A DNA stretch of 64,000 nucleotides from Holophagales bacterium (GTDB lineage: Bacteria; Acidobacteriota; Thermoanaerobaculia; Multivoradales; Multivoraceae): positions 23,045 through 87,044 of the forward strand of contig VXSP01000009.1 of the NCBI GenBank assembly GCA_009837885.1, in the 5' to 3' direction. Positions 7,990 to 17,232 of this stretch are shown here, piece after piece. The notes under the pieces were generated by a model. That model saw only the letters and a list, made by a program, of their open reading frames with translations. It made no database searches and had not been told where the DNA came from. How positions within the stretch are numbered: position 1 is the first letter of the stretch; every line of letters starts with the position of its first letter. A program made the translations under genes and the position numbers.

Positions 7990-8460
7990 ATGTTTCGAGG
8001 GCATGCAGAGGCCAAGATCGACGCCAAGGGCCGACTCAAGGTGCCGAGCGTCTTCCTCCGCCCGCTCCAGGAGCGGTACGGCCCGGACATCTTCACCACG
8101 TCGCTGCGTGGCGACTGCGCGTGGATCTACCCGCTCCGGATCTGGGAACAGGTGGAGGAGAACTACGGGAGGCTGCCCGGCTCCAACACGCGCTTGCGCG
8201 ACTACCTGCGGCGGACCAGCTACTTCGGCCAGCAGAGTCGACTCGATTCCCAGGGCCGGCTGATGGTCCCGGGCCGGCTTCGAAAGTGGGCGGGCATCGA
8301 TGGGGAAGTCGTCCTCTTCGGCAAGCGGGACCACCTGGAGGTCTGGAACCTCAAGCGAATCGAGGAGGAGATCGAGGCCAACCCGTTCACGGACGAGGAC
8401 CTCGACGCACTGACGAGGGACCTGGCCGCGCTCGATGCCAACGGGAGCAGGGACGGCTAG
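7990..8460 (+). CDS. mraZ: MraZ, transcriptional regulator of the dcw cluster
   Basis: 156 aa nucleoid-associated regulator, first gene of the division/cell-wall cluster. It has two SpoVT/AbrB-like halves, each with the conserved loop: AKIDAKGRLKVPS at the N-terminus and SRLDSQGRLMVPGRLR near residue 80. It starts with the conserved MFRG. In other bacteria MraZ forms a ring-like oligomer and binds repeats in its own promoter. Its stop lies inside the rsmH reading frame, so the two are translationally coupled. Confidence 0.96.
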   Translation: MFRGHAEAKIDAKGRLKVPSVFLRPLQERYGPDIFTTSLRGDCAWIYPLRIWEQVEENYGRLPGSNTRLRDYLRRTSYFGQQSRLDSQGRLMVPGRLRKWAGIDGEVVLFGKRDHLEVWNLKRIEEEIEANPFTDEDLDALTRDLAALDANGSRDG

Positions 8461-9436
8461 CGATGTGGGCGAACCAACCGTCTCCCACCTGCCCGTCCTG
8501 GTTGACGAGGTGCTGCGGCTACTCGAGCCCGAACGGGGCGGCTGGTTCGTCGACTGCACGGTCGGGTTGGGCGGCCACGCGGCCGAGGTGCTTCGGCGTC
8601 ACCCGGCGACCTCGGTCCTGGGCATCGACCGGGACACCGAGGCCCTGGAACACGCCTCGATCCGGCTGCGCGAGTTCGGCCCGAGGGTCCGCCTCGTCCA
8701 CGGCGACTTCGGGTCGCTCCGGGAGGTCGTGGCGGAAGCGGGAATCGGGAAGCCGGCGGGAATCCTCGCCGACCTTGGTGTTTCGTCGCTCCAGCTGGAC
8801 CGGCCGGAACGCGGCTTCAGTTTCATGCGGTCCGGGCCGCTCGACATGCGGATGGACCAATCGCCTGGATCGGCAACGAGGACTGCGAGGGACGTCGTGA
8901 ATCTGGAACCCCAGAACGTGTTGGAGACCGTGCTGCGCGACTACGGCGAGGAACGGCAGGCCCGCAGGATCGCGCGGGCGATCGTCGAGCGCCGCCGCCA
9001 CGAGCCGATCGAGACCACGGACGACCTGCGCGATCTGGTTCACGAGGCGGTCGGCGCCTCGCGGGTGCGGCGCGGTCGCGCCTTGCGGGCCGGGGCCCGA
9101 TCGATCGATGCAGCGACGAGGACCTTCCAGGCGCTCCGCATCGCCGTGAACGAGGAGCTGTCCGGGCTCGGAGCAACGCTCGAACAGGCGATGAAGCTGC
9201 TCGACCGGGACGGTCGGCTGGTGGTCATTTCGTACCACAGTCTGGAAGACCGGATCGTGAAGCACCGCCTGCGCGCGAGCGCCGTGGGCGAAGTGGATCC
9301 GATCACAGGCCGGCCTCGCACCGAGACCCGTCTGATCGAGCTGATGACCCGGAAGCCGATCCGGCCCGAGCCGAGCGAGGTGGAGTACAACCCGAGGTCG
9401 CGGTCCGCCCGGTTGCGGGCGGCGAGGCGCCTCTAG
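8435..9436 (+). CDS. rsmH: 16S rRNA (cytosine(1402)-N4)-methyltransferase RsmH
   Basis: SAM-dependent methyltransferase of 333 aa that modifies C1402 in the ribosomal P site. It shows the N-terminal HLPVLVDEVL, SAM-binding VDCTVGLGGHAAEVL, DLGVSSLQLD, the RGFSFM...DMRMD segment, and the C-terminal ISYHSLEDRIVKHRLR and NPRSRSARLRA. The ATG used here overlaps mraZ by 26 bases. A GTG at 8465, five bases after the mraZ stop and preceded by GGGAGCAGGGACGG, is an equally plausible start and would give 323 aa. Confidence 0.96.
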   Translation: MPTGAGTASDVGEPTVSHLPVLVDEVLRLLEPERGGWFVDCTVGLGGHAAEVLRRHPATSVLGIDRDTEALEHASIRLREFGPRVRLVHGDFGSLREVVAEAGIGKPAGILADLGVSSLQLDRPERGFSFMRSGPLDMRMDQSPGSATRTARDVVNLEPQNVLETVLRDYGEERQARRIARAIVERRRHEPIETTDDLRDLVHEAVGASRVRRGRALRAGARSIDAATRTFQALRIAVNEELSGLGATLEQAMKLLDRDGRLVVISYHSLEDRIVKHRLRASAVGEVDPITGRPRTETRLIELMTRKPIRPEPSEVEYNPRSRSARLRAARRL

Positions 9437-9461
9437 CGCCTGGGTTCAGGGAACCGGGACG

Positions 9462-9848
9462 GTGAAGACCGGCTACAGCGTCAGCAAGGAGGTCGCGAAT
9501 CCCTTTCTGGTGCGCCAACGGGATCCCGGTCGCCTGCGCGGTCTCTGGCCGGTGTTCGCGATCCTCCTGCCGTTCGCGGCGGCCGTGTTCGCGTACACCT
9601 GGGTGCACGAACAGGGACTCGAGGCTGGCTACCGCATCGAGGAACTCGAGCGGAGCCTGGAGGAACTGCGGCAGCAGGAGCTTCGCCTCGAGTTGGAGGC
9701 CACCAGGCTCAGCCGGCCGGAGCGGCTCTCGGCACTCGCTCTGGAAGAGCTCGGGATGGCGCCGCCGACGCTGGACCAGATGGTCTTCCTGAGCTCTGAG
9801 AGCGTGTCCCTCGTCGAGGCCGGCGCTGCCGCGGGGGCGACGCCGTGA
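9462..9848 (+). CDS. ftsL: FtsL-like cell division protein
   Basis: 128 aa bitopic protein. A short cytoplasmic N-terminus precedes one membrane helix (WPVFAILLPFAAAVFAYTWV, ~37-56), then a periplasmic leucine-rich coiled coil (EELERSLEELRQQELRLELE) and the family-typical ending LSALALEELGMAPPT. FtsL sequences are poorly conserved; topology, coiled coil, size, and position between rsmH and ftsI decide the call. GTG start; the stop overlaps ftsI (GTGA). Confidence 0.85.
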   Translation: MKTGYSVSKEVANPFLVRQRDPGRLRGLWPVFAILLPFAAAVFAYTWVHEQGLEAGYRIEELERSLEELRQQELRLELEATRLSRPERLSALALEELGMAPPTLDQMVFLSSESVSLVEAGAAAGATP

Positions 9849-11695
9849 GCGCGCTGGGACCCCGGGCACGGAGCGCCAGGCGCCGCTACGCCGGAAGGTT
9901 GGCGGTGCTGATCGCGTTCGTTGGTGTGTGGACGGGCGCGATCGCGGTGCGACTGTTCGACCTGCAGATTCGCGGGGCTGATGAGTACCGCGAACGGGCC
10001 GCGCGCCAGCAGCGAAGCGAAGTCGTCCTGAACCCCAAGCGGGGCACGATCTACGATGCCCGCCAGCGGCCGCTCGCGGTTTCGGTGGAGACGCGCACGC
10101 TCTATGCGGAAACCGCGAAGGTAGGCGATCCGGCGGTCGTTGCCGCGGAGATTGCTCCCCTGGTGGGCCGGTCCAGGGAACGGATCGAGGCGCTGCTCAA
10201 CAAGCCGGGCCACGTGCCCCTGGCGCGCAAGCTCGACCATGACGTGGCGGACCGGATCGACCTGTCCGCGTTCCCCGGCCTCTACTTTCTCGGCGAGAGC
10301 AAGCGCAAGTACCCGATGGGTCCCCTGATGGCCCACGTGCTCGGCTTCGTCGGCACGGACCGCAGTCTTGCCGGTCTGGAGTACCGCTATGACCGGGAAG
10401 TCGCGGGCGAATCGGTCAGACGGCATGTTCTCCGCGATGGCCAGCAGCGACTCGTGGTGGTTGCCGGTTCCCTGGGCGAGCCGAAACCGGGGGCGGACCT
10501 CCATCTGACGATCGACGCGACGATCCAGCACCTCGCGGAGCGCGCCCTGCGCGAGACGATCGAGTCAAACGGCGCCAGCGCCGGCAGCGTCGTCATCCTG
10601 GCCCCCGAGGACTCGGCCGTGCTGGCGATGGCCTCCTACCCGACCTTCGACCCGAACCGGTTCGGCGATTTCGGCCCGAACGAGCGGCGGAACCGCGCTT
10701 TGCAGGATTCGTACGAACCGGGCTCGACGTTCAAGATGGTCACGGCGGCCGGCGCGTTCGAGCGGGGCGTGGTTCATCCCGACCAGATCATGGACTGCGG
10801 CAACGGCCGGATCCGGGTCGGCAAGGCGCTGATCAAGGACCACAAGCCGTTTCCCGAACTGACCTTCCGCACCGCGATCGCCAAGTCGAGCAACGTCTGC
10901 GCGATCAAGGCGGGTGGCCTGGCTGGACCGGAGACGATGCGGGAACTCGTGACGGCCTTCGGCTTCGGCGAAGTCACCGGCATCGATCTTGGAGGTGAAC
11001 ACCCGGGCATCGTTCCGCTCCGGGTCTGGGACCGGGAGACGACGGCGTACGCCTCGATGGGTCACGGCCTGGCGGTGACGCCTCTCCAGCTCGCGAATGC
11101 CTACGCGGCGATTGCCAATGGCGGGGTCTGGAACCGGCCCTACCTGGTCCGCGCGCTGGAACGGGAAGGGGAAGTCGTCGATGTGCGGCCCCGCAACCGG
11201 GGCCATCGCGTGATCTCCAAGGCAACGGCGTACCGCGTGATCCGCCTGCTCGAGGAGGTCGTCGTCAGCGGCACGGGCCGCAAGGCCGCGATCGCCGGCT
11301 ACCGGGTGGCCGGCAAGACGGGCACGGCCGAGAAGTCGGACGCTTCCGGCTACTCGGAGACCGGCCGCGTCGCCGGTTTCGTCGGTATCGCTCCGGCGCG
11401 GGCCCCGCGCCTGGTCTGTCTGGTGATGATCGATGAGCCGTCCGTCTCCACCTCCGGCGGCGAAGTGGCGGCGCCGGCCTTTCAGCGCATCATCAGCGAA
11501 GCCCTGTTCTATCTCGGCGCCACGCCGTCGCGCCAGCCGATGGGCTGGAGCCAGCCCGTCTGGTTGCAGCCTGCGCCCGCGCCGCTTGAAGGGCCGCCGC
11601 AGATCCGGGTCGCGACGGCAGCCGGGCAGGCCGCGGCCGATCAGGACGTCGCGCCGACGGAAGGCGAGTTGTGGACGGCGGCGGGATCGAGCTGA
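9845..11695 (+). CDS. ftsI: Septal peptidoglycan transpeptidase FtsI (PBP3)
   Basis: 616 aa class B penicillin-binding protein. A single N-terminal membrane anchor (~20-40) is followed by the PBP dimerisation domain (NPKRGTIYDARQRPLAVS) and the transpeptidase domain. The catalytic triad motifs are visible: STFK with Ser at 294, S348-S-N350, and KTGT from 491. No PASTA domain is present. Its partner FtsW lies downstream in the same cluster. Translation is coupled to ftsL upstream and murE downstream. The start is GTG. Confidence 0.96.
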   Translation: MSALGPRARSARRRYAGRLAVLIAFVGVWTGAIAVRLFDLQIRGADEYRERAARQQRSEVVLNPKRGTIYDARQRPLAVSVETRTLYAETAKVGDPAVVAAEIAPLVGRSRERIEALLNKPGHVPLARKLDHDVADRIDLSAFPGLYFLGESKRKYPMGPLMAHVLGFVGTDRSLAGLEYRYDREVAGESVRRHVLRDGQQRLVVVAGSLGEPKPGADLHLTIDATIQHLAERALRETIESNGASAGSVVILAPEDSAVLAMASYPTFDPNRFGDFGPNERRNRALQDSYEPGSTFKMVTAAGAFERGVVHPDQIMDCGNGRIRVGKALIKDHKPFPELTFRTAIAKSSNVCAIKAGGLAGPETMRELVTAFGFGEVTGIDLGGEHPGIVPLRVWDRETTAYASMGHGLAVTPLQLANAYAAIANGGVWNRPYLVRALEREGEVVDVRPRNRGHRVISKATAYRVIRLLEEVVVSGTGRKAAIAGYRVAGKTGTAEKSDASGYSETGRVAGFVGIAPARAPRLVCLVMIDEPSVSTSGGEVAAPAFQRIISEALFYLGATPSRQPMGWSQPVWLQPAPAPLEGPPQIRVATAAGQAAADQDVAPTEGELWTAAGSS

Positions 11696-13242
11696 TGAGA
11701 CTCGGCGACGCGGTCGCCGACCTGCCTCTGCGCTCAGATCTGAGCCCTCCCGCGGCCGATACGGAAGTCACCGGGATTCAGCACGACTCCCGGCGCATCG
11801 GCAGCGGCGATCTCTTCGTGGCCTGGCGGGGCGAGGTCCACGATGGCCGGGCCTTCGCGACCGATGCCATAGCCCGCGGCGCCGCCGCGGTCCTTTCCTT
11901 CGGACCCCCGCCTGCCGCGCCTTCCGTTCCCTGGCTGGAGGTCGACGATCCACGGGGCCGGATGGGGCCGGTGGCCGCCAGACTGTACGACCACCCCGAG
12001 CGGGAGCTCGTGACCGTCGGGATCACCGGCACGAACGGCAAGAGCACGACCGCCCAGTTGATCGGCTCCTGCCTGACTCATGCCGGTCGATCGGCGGCGG
12101 TGATCGGAACCCTGGGCAGGAGCGTCCACCTGCCGGGCGCCGGGCTTTCCGACACGAGGCCGCTGAGTTCCACCTTCTCCGGCCGGACGACGCCGGAGAG
12201 CAGCGACCTGTTTCGGATCCTCAGACGGGCCGTGGATCTGGGAGCGCGGTCCGCGGCGGTCGAGGTCTCGTCCCACGCGCTCGATCAGGGGCGGCTGAAC
12301 GGGATGAAGTTCGACGCCGCCGTGTTCACGAACCTCACCCGCGACCATCTCGACTATCACCCGTCGATGGAGGCCTACTACGAGGCCAAGCGCCGGCTCT
12401 TCTCCCTGCTTCGCTCGGGCGGTCGCGCGGTGATCAACGTCGACGACGAGTACGGCCGCCGGCTGGCGCTGGAGGTCGGGAACGACGCTGACGTGTGGCG
12501 CTACAGCGCCGCCGGCCGTAGCGATGCCGAGGTGCGCGTCGTCCGGTCCGAACTCGACCTCGCGGGCGTCCGGGCCGAGATCGAGACGCCGGGGCGCGAT
12601 CTCTCGCTCGTCAGCCGGCTGCTCGGCCGGTTCAATCTCGAGAACCTGACGGCGGCCGTGGCCGCCGCCGCCGCCATGGGAGTGTCGCCCGACGTGATCC
12701 GGGCGGCGGTTGCCGCGGAGAAGCCCCCGGACGGCCGGCTGGAGCCCGTGGACCGCGGGCAGGAGTTTCCTGTGCTCGTCGACTACGCCCACACCGACGG
12801 CGGTCTACGCGCCGCGATCGGGGCGATCGGCGAACTGAGCGACCGGCGCATCCTGGTCGTGTTCGGCTGCGGCGGCGACCGGGATCGCGGCAAGCGGGAG
12901 TTGATGGGGCGCGCGGTGGGCGAACTCGCGGATCTCGCCATCGTCACCGACGACAACCCACGGAGCGAAGACCCGGCGCGGATCCACCGGGCGATCGTGG
13001 CCGGGCTGGCGGCGGCAGCGGGTTGCGGCCACGAGGTCGTCCCCGATCGCCGCGCGGCGATTCGGCGAGCCGTCAGATTGGCTGCAGCCGAACCGGGGTG
13101 GGTGGTGCTCATCGCGGGCAAGGGTCACGAGGCGACGCAGACGATAGGGGAACGCGAGTTGCCCTTTCGGGACCGGGACGAGGCCGAGCTGGCCCTGATT
13201 GCGCTGAACGGGGAGTTCCGAGGTGAGACGGCCCCTTGCTGA
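11695..13242 (+). CDS. murE: UDP-N-acetylmuramoyl-tripeptide synthetase MurE (meso-DAP type)
   Basis: Cytoplasmic ligase of 515 aa that adds the third stem-peptide residue. It has an N-terminal UMAG-binding domain (GIQHDSRRIGSGDLFVAWRG), P-loop GITGTNGKSTTAQL, VEVSSHALDQ, the Lys of EAKRRLF expected to be carbamylated, and DNPR at 420-423. DNPR is the meso-diaminopimelate-specific motif; lysine enzymes differ there. The ATG is chosen because it overlaps the ftsI stop (ATGA); a GTG 24 bases upstream is the alternative. Confidence 0.96.
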   Translation: MRLGDAVADLPLRSDLSPPAADTEVTGIQHDSRRIGSGDLFVAWRGEVHDGRAFATDAIARGAAAVLSFGPPPAAPSVPWLEVDDPRGRMGPVAARLYDHPERELVTVGITGTNGKSTTAQLIGSCLTHAGRSAAVIGTLGRSVHLPGAGLSDTRPLSSTFSGRTTPESSDLFRILRRAVDLGARSAAVEVSSHALDQGRLNGMKFDAAVFTNLTRDHLDYHPSMEAYYEAKRRLFSLLRSGGRAVINVDDEYGRRLALEVGNDADVWRYSAAGRSDAEVRVVRSELDLAGVRAEIETPGRDLSLVSRLLGRFNLENLTAAVAAAAAMGVSPDVIRAAVAAEKPPDGRLEPVDRGQEFPVLVDYAHTDGGLRAAIGAIGELSDRRILVVFGCGGDRDRGKRELMGRAVGELADLAIVTDDNPRSEDPARIHRAIVAGLAAAAGCGHEVVPDRRAAIRRAVRLAAAEPGWVVLIAGKGHEATQTIGERELPFRDRDEAELALIALNGEFRGETAPC

Positions 13243-14698
13243 TGCGGCACTTGTCATGAGCGGCACCCTGATCGGAGACGTCGACGCAGGCGCCTGCTAC
13301 CGCGGCGCTGCCATCGACTCACGGCGGGTCGAGGGCGGCGAGCTCTTCTTCGCGCTTCCAGGGGAGCGGACCGACGGCCACCGCTTCGTTGCCGCGGCCC
13401 TGGCCGCGGGCGCGGCGGCGGTCGTGGTCAGAACCCCGGTCGAGGACGCCGGCGGTCCCCAGATCCGCGTCGACGACGTGACGGAGGCGCTCCACGACCT
13501 GACCCGAGATCACCGGCGACTGCTCGATGTCCGGGTGGCCGGCGTGACTGGTTCGGCGGGCAAGACGACGACGAAGGACCTGCTGGCCCTGCTTCTCGGC
13601 GAGCGCTGGCGGGTGCGGAAGAGCCCGGGCAACCTGAACAACCTGCTCGGCTTCCCGCTCACCCTGCTTGCCATCGGCACGGATTGCGAGTGGCTGGTCG
13701 CCGAGATGGGGATGTCGGTGCCGGGCGAGCTGGCGGCGGTGAGTCGCCTCGGGCGGCCGGACGTGGCCATCTTCACGAATGTCAGGCCGGCACATCTGGC
13801 CGGCTTCGAGGAGCCGAATGGCGCCCCTGCCGACGTCGAGGCGATCGCCCGTGCCAAGTCGGAACTCCTGGAGGGTCTTGCTGACGACGGCCTGATCGTT
13901 GCCAACGCCGGCGACCCGCGGGTCGTCGGTCTGGTCGAGAGACACCTGGTCGCCCGCGGCGGCGCGGCCCCGGCTCCTGGGAAATGCATGGAGCGCGTGG
14001 TCTGGTTTGAAGTGGAGCCGGCACCGGGCAAGGTACCGAGCGCCGAAGTCACGGCTCACGGCCTGGAGCCCCTGGCCGGTGAGCCGGGCACGCGGTTCAC
14101 GCTGGAGTACCGGGGCGATTCGGCGAACGTCGAACTGCCGCTTCACGGCAGGGTCAACGTCGAGAACTTCCTGGCAGCGGCGGCCTGCGCCCTGCGCCTC
14201 GGCGTGCCGCTCGAGACGGTCGCGTCCGCGGCGCGCCGGCCCCGTCCCGCAGCCGGCCGCGGCGAGGTCATTTCGCTGCCGTCGGGCGCCACGCTCGTCG
14301 ACGACTCCTACAACTCGAACCCCGAGGCGGCTCGCCTGGCGCTCGAGGCGGCGCGTCAGCTCGACGGCCGTCGCCATGTCGCGATCCTGGGCGACATGCT
14401 CGAGCTGGGCAGCGCCGAGCGCCGCTACCACAGGCAACTGGGCCGCGACGCCGCGGAACTCGGCTTCGGCCTGGTCGTGGGCGTTGGCGAACTGGCGTCG
14501 GAGACGGTCGCGGCCGCCGGCGAGGCCGGCGTCGAGACCGCCTGGTTTGCTGACGCGCGGACCGCGAGCGCCGGTGCTTCAGCCCTGATCAGGGAGGGCG
14601 ACGTCGTCCTGGTCAAGGGCTCGCGCGGTACGGCGCTGGAGCACCTGGTCGACAGGCTGGTCCCGGAGAGGACGCCGGTTCAGGAGAGGCCGAACTGA
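13223..14698 (+). CDS. murF: UDP-N-acetylmuramoyl-tripeptide--D-Ala-D-Ala ligase MurF
   Basis: 491 aa ATP-dependent ligase adding D-Ala-D-Ala to the UDP-MurNAc tripeptide. Motifs are IDSRRVEGGELFFALPGE, P-loop VTGSAGKTTTKDLLALLL, NNLLGFPLTLL, DDSYNSNPEA, and GDMLELG. The GTG start overlaps murE by 20 bases; the N-terminal segment LADAALVMSGTLIGDVD fits the family, favouring this over the internal ATG. No D-Ala-D-Ala ligase gene lies in this cluster, so the substrate dipeptide is made from elsewhere in the genome. Confidence 0.96.
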   Translation: MRRPLADAALVMSGTLIGDVDAGACYRGAAIDSRRVEGGELFFALPGERTDGHRFVAAALAAGAAAVVVRTPVEDAGGPQIRVDDVTEALHDLTRDHRRLLDVRVAGVTGSAGKTTTKDLLALLLGERWRVRKSPGNLNNLLGFPLTLLAIGTDCEWLVAEMGMSVPGELAAVSRLGRPDVAIFTNVRPAHLAGFEEPNGAPADVEAIARAKSELLEGLADDGLIVANAGDPRVVGLVERHLVARGGAAPAPGKCMERVVWFEVEPAPGKVPSAEVTAHGLEPLAGEPGTRFTLEYRGDSANVELPLHGRVNVENFLAAAACALRLGVPLETVASAARRPRPAAGRGEVISLPSGATLVDDSYNSNPEAARLALEAARQLDGRRHVAILGDMLELGSAERRYHRQLGRDAAELGFGLVVGVGELASETVAAAGEAGVETAWFADARTASAGASALIREGDVVLVKGSRGTALEHLVDRLVPERTPVQERPN

Positions 14699-15774
14699 TG
14701 CTCCTGGAACTGCTCCTGCCGCTCGGCGATCGGATCGCTCCCTTCAACGTCATTCAGTACATCACCTTCCGTTGCGCCTGCGCGGCCCTCACCGGCGTCG
14801 TGCTCAGCCTCCTCCTGGGCCCCAGCTTCATTCGAACGGCGCGCAGGCTCTCGATCGGCCAGACGATCCGCGAGGAAGGCCCGGAGCGGCACCAGAGCAA
14901 GGCCGGCACGCCGACGATGGGCGGGTTGCTGATCCTGACCGCCGTCATCGTGCCGACCCTGCTGTGGTCGGATCTCTCGAACGTCTACGTCTGGCTAGCC
15001 ATCGGTACGACGATCGGGCTGGGCGCCGTGGGCTTCGTGGACGACCTGCTCAAGGTGAGACGGCGCCACAACGGGGGCCTGAGCATGAGGGCGAAGTTCG
15101 CCCTGCAGTTGGTCGTGGGCGCGGCGCTCGGCGCCGCCCTCGTCAACCTCACGGAACTCGACCCGACTCTGAGCTTCCCTTTCTTCAAGACCCTGGTGCT
15201 CGAACTCGGGGTCTTCTACATCCCCTTCGTGGCGATCCTGATCGCGGGTTCCTCGAACGCGGTCAACCTGACGGACGGTCTCGACGGGCTGGCCATCGGC
15301 GCCACCCTGGTGGCGGCCGCCACCTACGCGATCTTCGTCTACATCGCCGGCAACTCGATCGCCGCCGGCTACCTGCAGGTGTCCTACGTGCCGGGGGCCG
15401 GCGAGGTCGCGATCATCTGTTCCGCCCTGGTCGGGGCCAGTCTCGGCTTCCTCTGGTTCAACGCCCATCCCGCCCAGGTGTTCATGGGCGATGTGGGGTC
15501 GCTGGCGATCGGCGGCACGATCGGGGCGGTGGCCGTGCTCTCGAAGCAGGAGCTGCTGCTCGTGCTGGTCGGGGGGCTGTTCGTCCTGGAGGCGCTGTCG
15601 GTGATCGTCCAGGTCGCGTCATTCAAGATGACCGGCCGGCGGGTCCTGCGGATGGCGCCGCTCCATCACCACTTCGAACTCCGCGGGTGGAGCGAGAACC
15701 AGGTCATCGTCCGGTTCTGGATCCTCGCCGTCCTGTTCGCCTTCCTGGGTCTCTCGACCCTCAAGCTGAGGTAG
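14698..15774 (+). CDS. mraY: Phospho-N-acetylmuramoyl-pentapeptide transferase MraY
   Basis: 358 aa polytopic inner-membrane enzyme that moves phospho-MurNAc-pentapeptide to undecaprenyl phosphate, making lipid I. Around ten hydrophobic segments are present. Signatures are SKAGTPTMGGLLIL, FVDDLLKVRRRHNGG, NAVNLTDGLDGLAIG, FMGDVGSLAIGG and the His-rich PLHHHFELRGWSENQV. The ATG overlaps the murF stop (ATGC within CTGATG). Confidence 0.97.
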   Translation: MLLELLLPLGDRIAPFNVIQYITFRCACAALTGVVLSLLLGPSFIRTARRLSIGQTIREEGPERHQSKAGTPTMGGLLILTAVIVPTLLWSDLSNVYVWLAIGTTIGLGAVGFVDDLLKVRRRHNGGLSMRAKFALQLVVGAALGAALVNLTELDPTLSFPFFKTLVLELGVFYIPFVAILIAGSSNAVNLTDGLDGLAIGATLVAAATYAIFVYIAGNSIAAGYLQVSYVPGAGEVAIICSALVGASLGFLWFNAHPAQVFMGDVGSLAIGGTIGAVAVLSKQELLLVLVGGLFVLEALSVIVQVASFKMTGRRVLRMAPLHHHFELRGWSENQVIVRFWILAVLFAFLGLSTLKLR

Positions 15775-15777
15775 CGG

Positions 15778-17232
15778 GTGACCCTTGAAGTGAGCCGGGA
15801 CGGGATGACCGCAGCAACGCCGGTTTCCTCGTGGCGGAGCGTGCTGGTCTACGGCCTGGGCCTGTCGGGCGTGGCCGCGTCCCGGGCCCTGTCCGACCGG
15901 GACGTCCGGGTGATGGCGGTGGACGGCCGCCCGGCCCCGGACCTGGGAGCGGCTGCCCGCGAACTCCTGCGAACGGGCCGGGTCGACCGGTTGTTGGCCG
16001 AGGAAGAGATCCGGTTGCCGGCCGGCCTCGACGCGATCGTGTTGAGTCCGGGTGTGCCGCCGGACCGTCCGCTCCTGCGGGCCGCCCGGTCGGCGGGCGT
16101 TCCGGTCCTGGCCGAGGTCGAACTCGCGTGGCGCCTGCTGGAGGCGAAGGCCTCGCCGACCGTGGTCGGCGTGACCGGCAGCAACGGCAAGAGCACGACG
16201 ACCGCGCTGACCGGGGCGCTGCTCGAGGCGGCGGGCTATCCGGTCGAGGTCTGCGGCAACATCGGCACACCGCTCTGCGCCCGGGTCGACGGTCCGCCGG
16301 ACCGCGTCTTCGTGGTGGAACTCTCGAGCTTCCAGCTCGAGGCGGTGGACCGGTTCCGTCCACGCGCGGCGGCCCTGCTCAACATCAGCCCCGACCATCT
16401 CGACCGCTACGCGAACGTCGCGGAGTACGCGGCCGCGAAGGCGCGCATCTTCGGCAGGCAGGCCGCCGGCGACGTCGCGGTCGTGAACGCCGACGACAGC
16501 GAGGCCCGTCGCTGGAGCGGCGGTCGCCGCGGCGCGCCGCCCGCGGTCAGACGCCGGTTCTTCTCCCGGTTGCGAAGGGTCGAGGACGGCTGCTATCTCG
16601 ACCGGGACCGGGTGATCGAAGTGGGACCGGAGTTCCGGCGGGAGCTGTTCCGTCTTGGCGACCTGAGGCTCGACGGGCTGCACAACGTGGAGAACGCGAT
16701 GGCGGCCGCCCTCCTCGCGACGGCCGTCGGCGCCGACCCGAGCGGATTCGCGCCGGCGCTGCGCGGCTTTGACGGCCTGCCGCACCGGATGCGCCTCGCC
16801 GGCACGGTCGGCGGCGTGCGCTACTACAACGACTCGAAGGCGACGAACCCGGCGGCGGCCGTGAGGGCGCTGGCCGGGTTCGGGGACGGCAGCGTCCACC
16901 TGATCCTCGGCGGCCGGGCGAAGGACGAAGGCGCCGCCTTCAGCGAACTGGCGTCGGTAGCCGCCGTCAAGGCGGCGGCGGTGTACCTGATCGGTGAGGC
17001 GGCGCCGGCAATCGCCTCGGTGCTCACAGACGCTACCGAGCGCCGCCTCTGCGGGACGCTCGAACGGGCTGTCCAGGCGGCGTCGACGGCTTCAAGCGAG
17101 GGCCAGGCGGTTCTGCTCTCGCCGGCCTGCGCCAGCTTCGACCAGTTCGAGGACTTCGCGGATCGCGGGTGCCGTTTCGAGGAACAGGTACGGGCGCTTG
17201 CCGCGGCCGGCCGGGAAGGCGGCCATGGCTAG
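15778..17232 (+). CDS. murD: UDP-N-acetylmuramoyl-L-alanine--D-glutamate ligase MurD
   Basis: 484 aa ligase adding D-Glu to UDP-MurNAc-L-Ala. An N-terminal Rossmann-like domain (VYGLGLSGVAASRAL) is followed by the ATP-binding P-loop VGVTGSNGKSTTTAL, VVELSSFQLEAV, NISPDHLDRY, and the C-terminal HRMRLAGTVGGVRYYNDSKATN. The GTG start is three bases after the mraY stop. It overlaps ftsW by eight bases. Confidence 0.96.
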   Translation: MTLEVSRDGMTAATPVSSWRSVLVYGLGLSGVAASRALSDRDVRVMAVDGRPAPDLGAAARELLRTGRVDRLLAEEEIRLPAGLDAIVLSPGVPPDRPLLRAARSAGVPVLAEVELAWRLLEAKASPTVVGVTGSNGKSTTTALTGALLEAAGYPVEVCGNIGTPLCARVDGPPDRVFVVELSSFQLEAVDRFRPRAAALLNISPDHLDRYANVAEYAAAKARIFGRQAAGDVAVVNADDSEARRWSGGRRGAPPAVRRRFFSRLRRVEDGCYLDRDRVIEVGPEFRRELFRLGDLRLDGLHNVENAMAAALLATAVGADPSGFAPALRGFDGLPHRMRLAGTVGGVRYYNDSKATNPAAAVRALAGFGDGSVHLILGGRAKDEGAAFSELASVAAVKAAAVYLIGEAAPAIASVLTDATERRLCGTLERAVQAASTASSEGQAVLLSPACASFDQFEDFADRGCRFEEQVRALAAAGREGGHG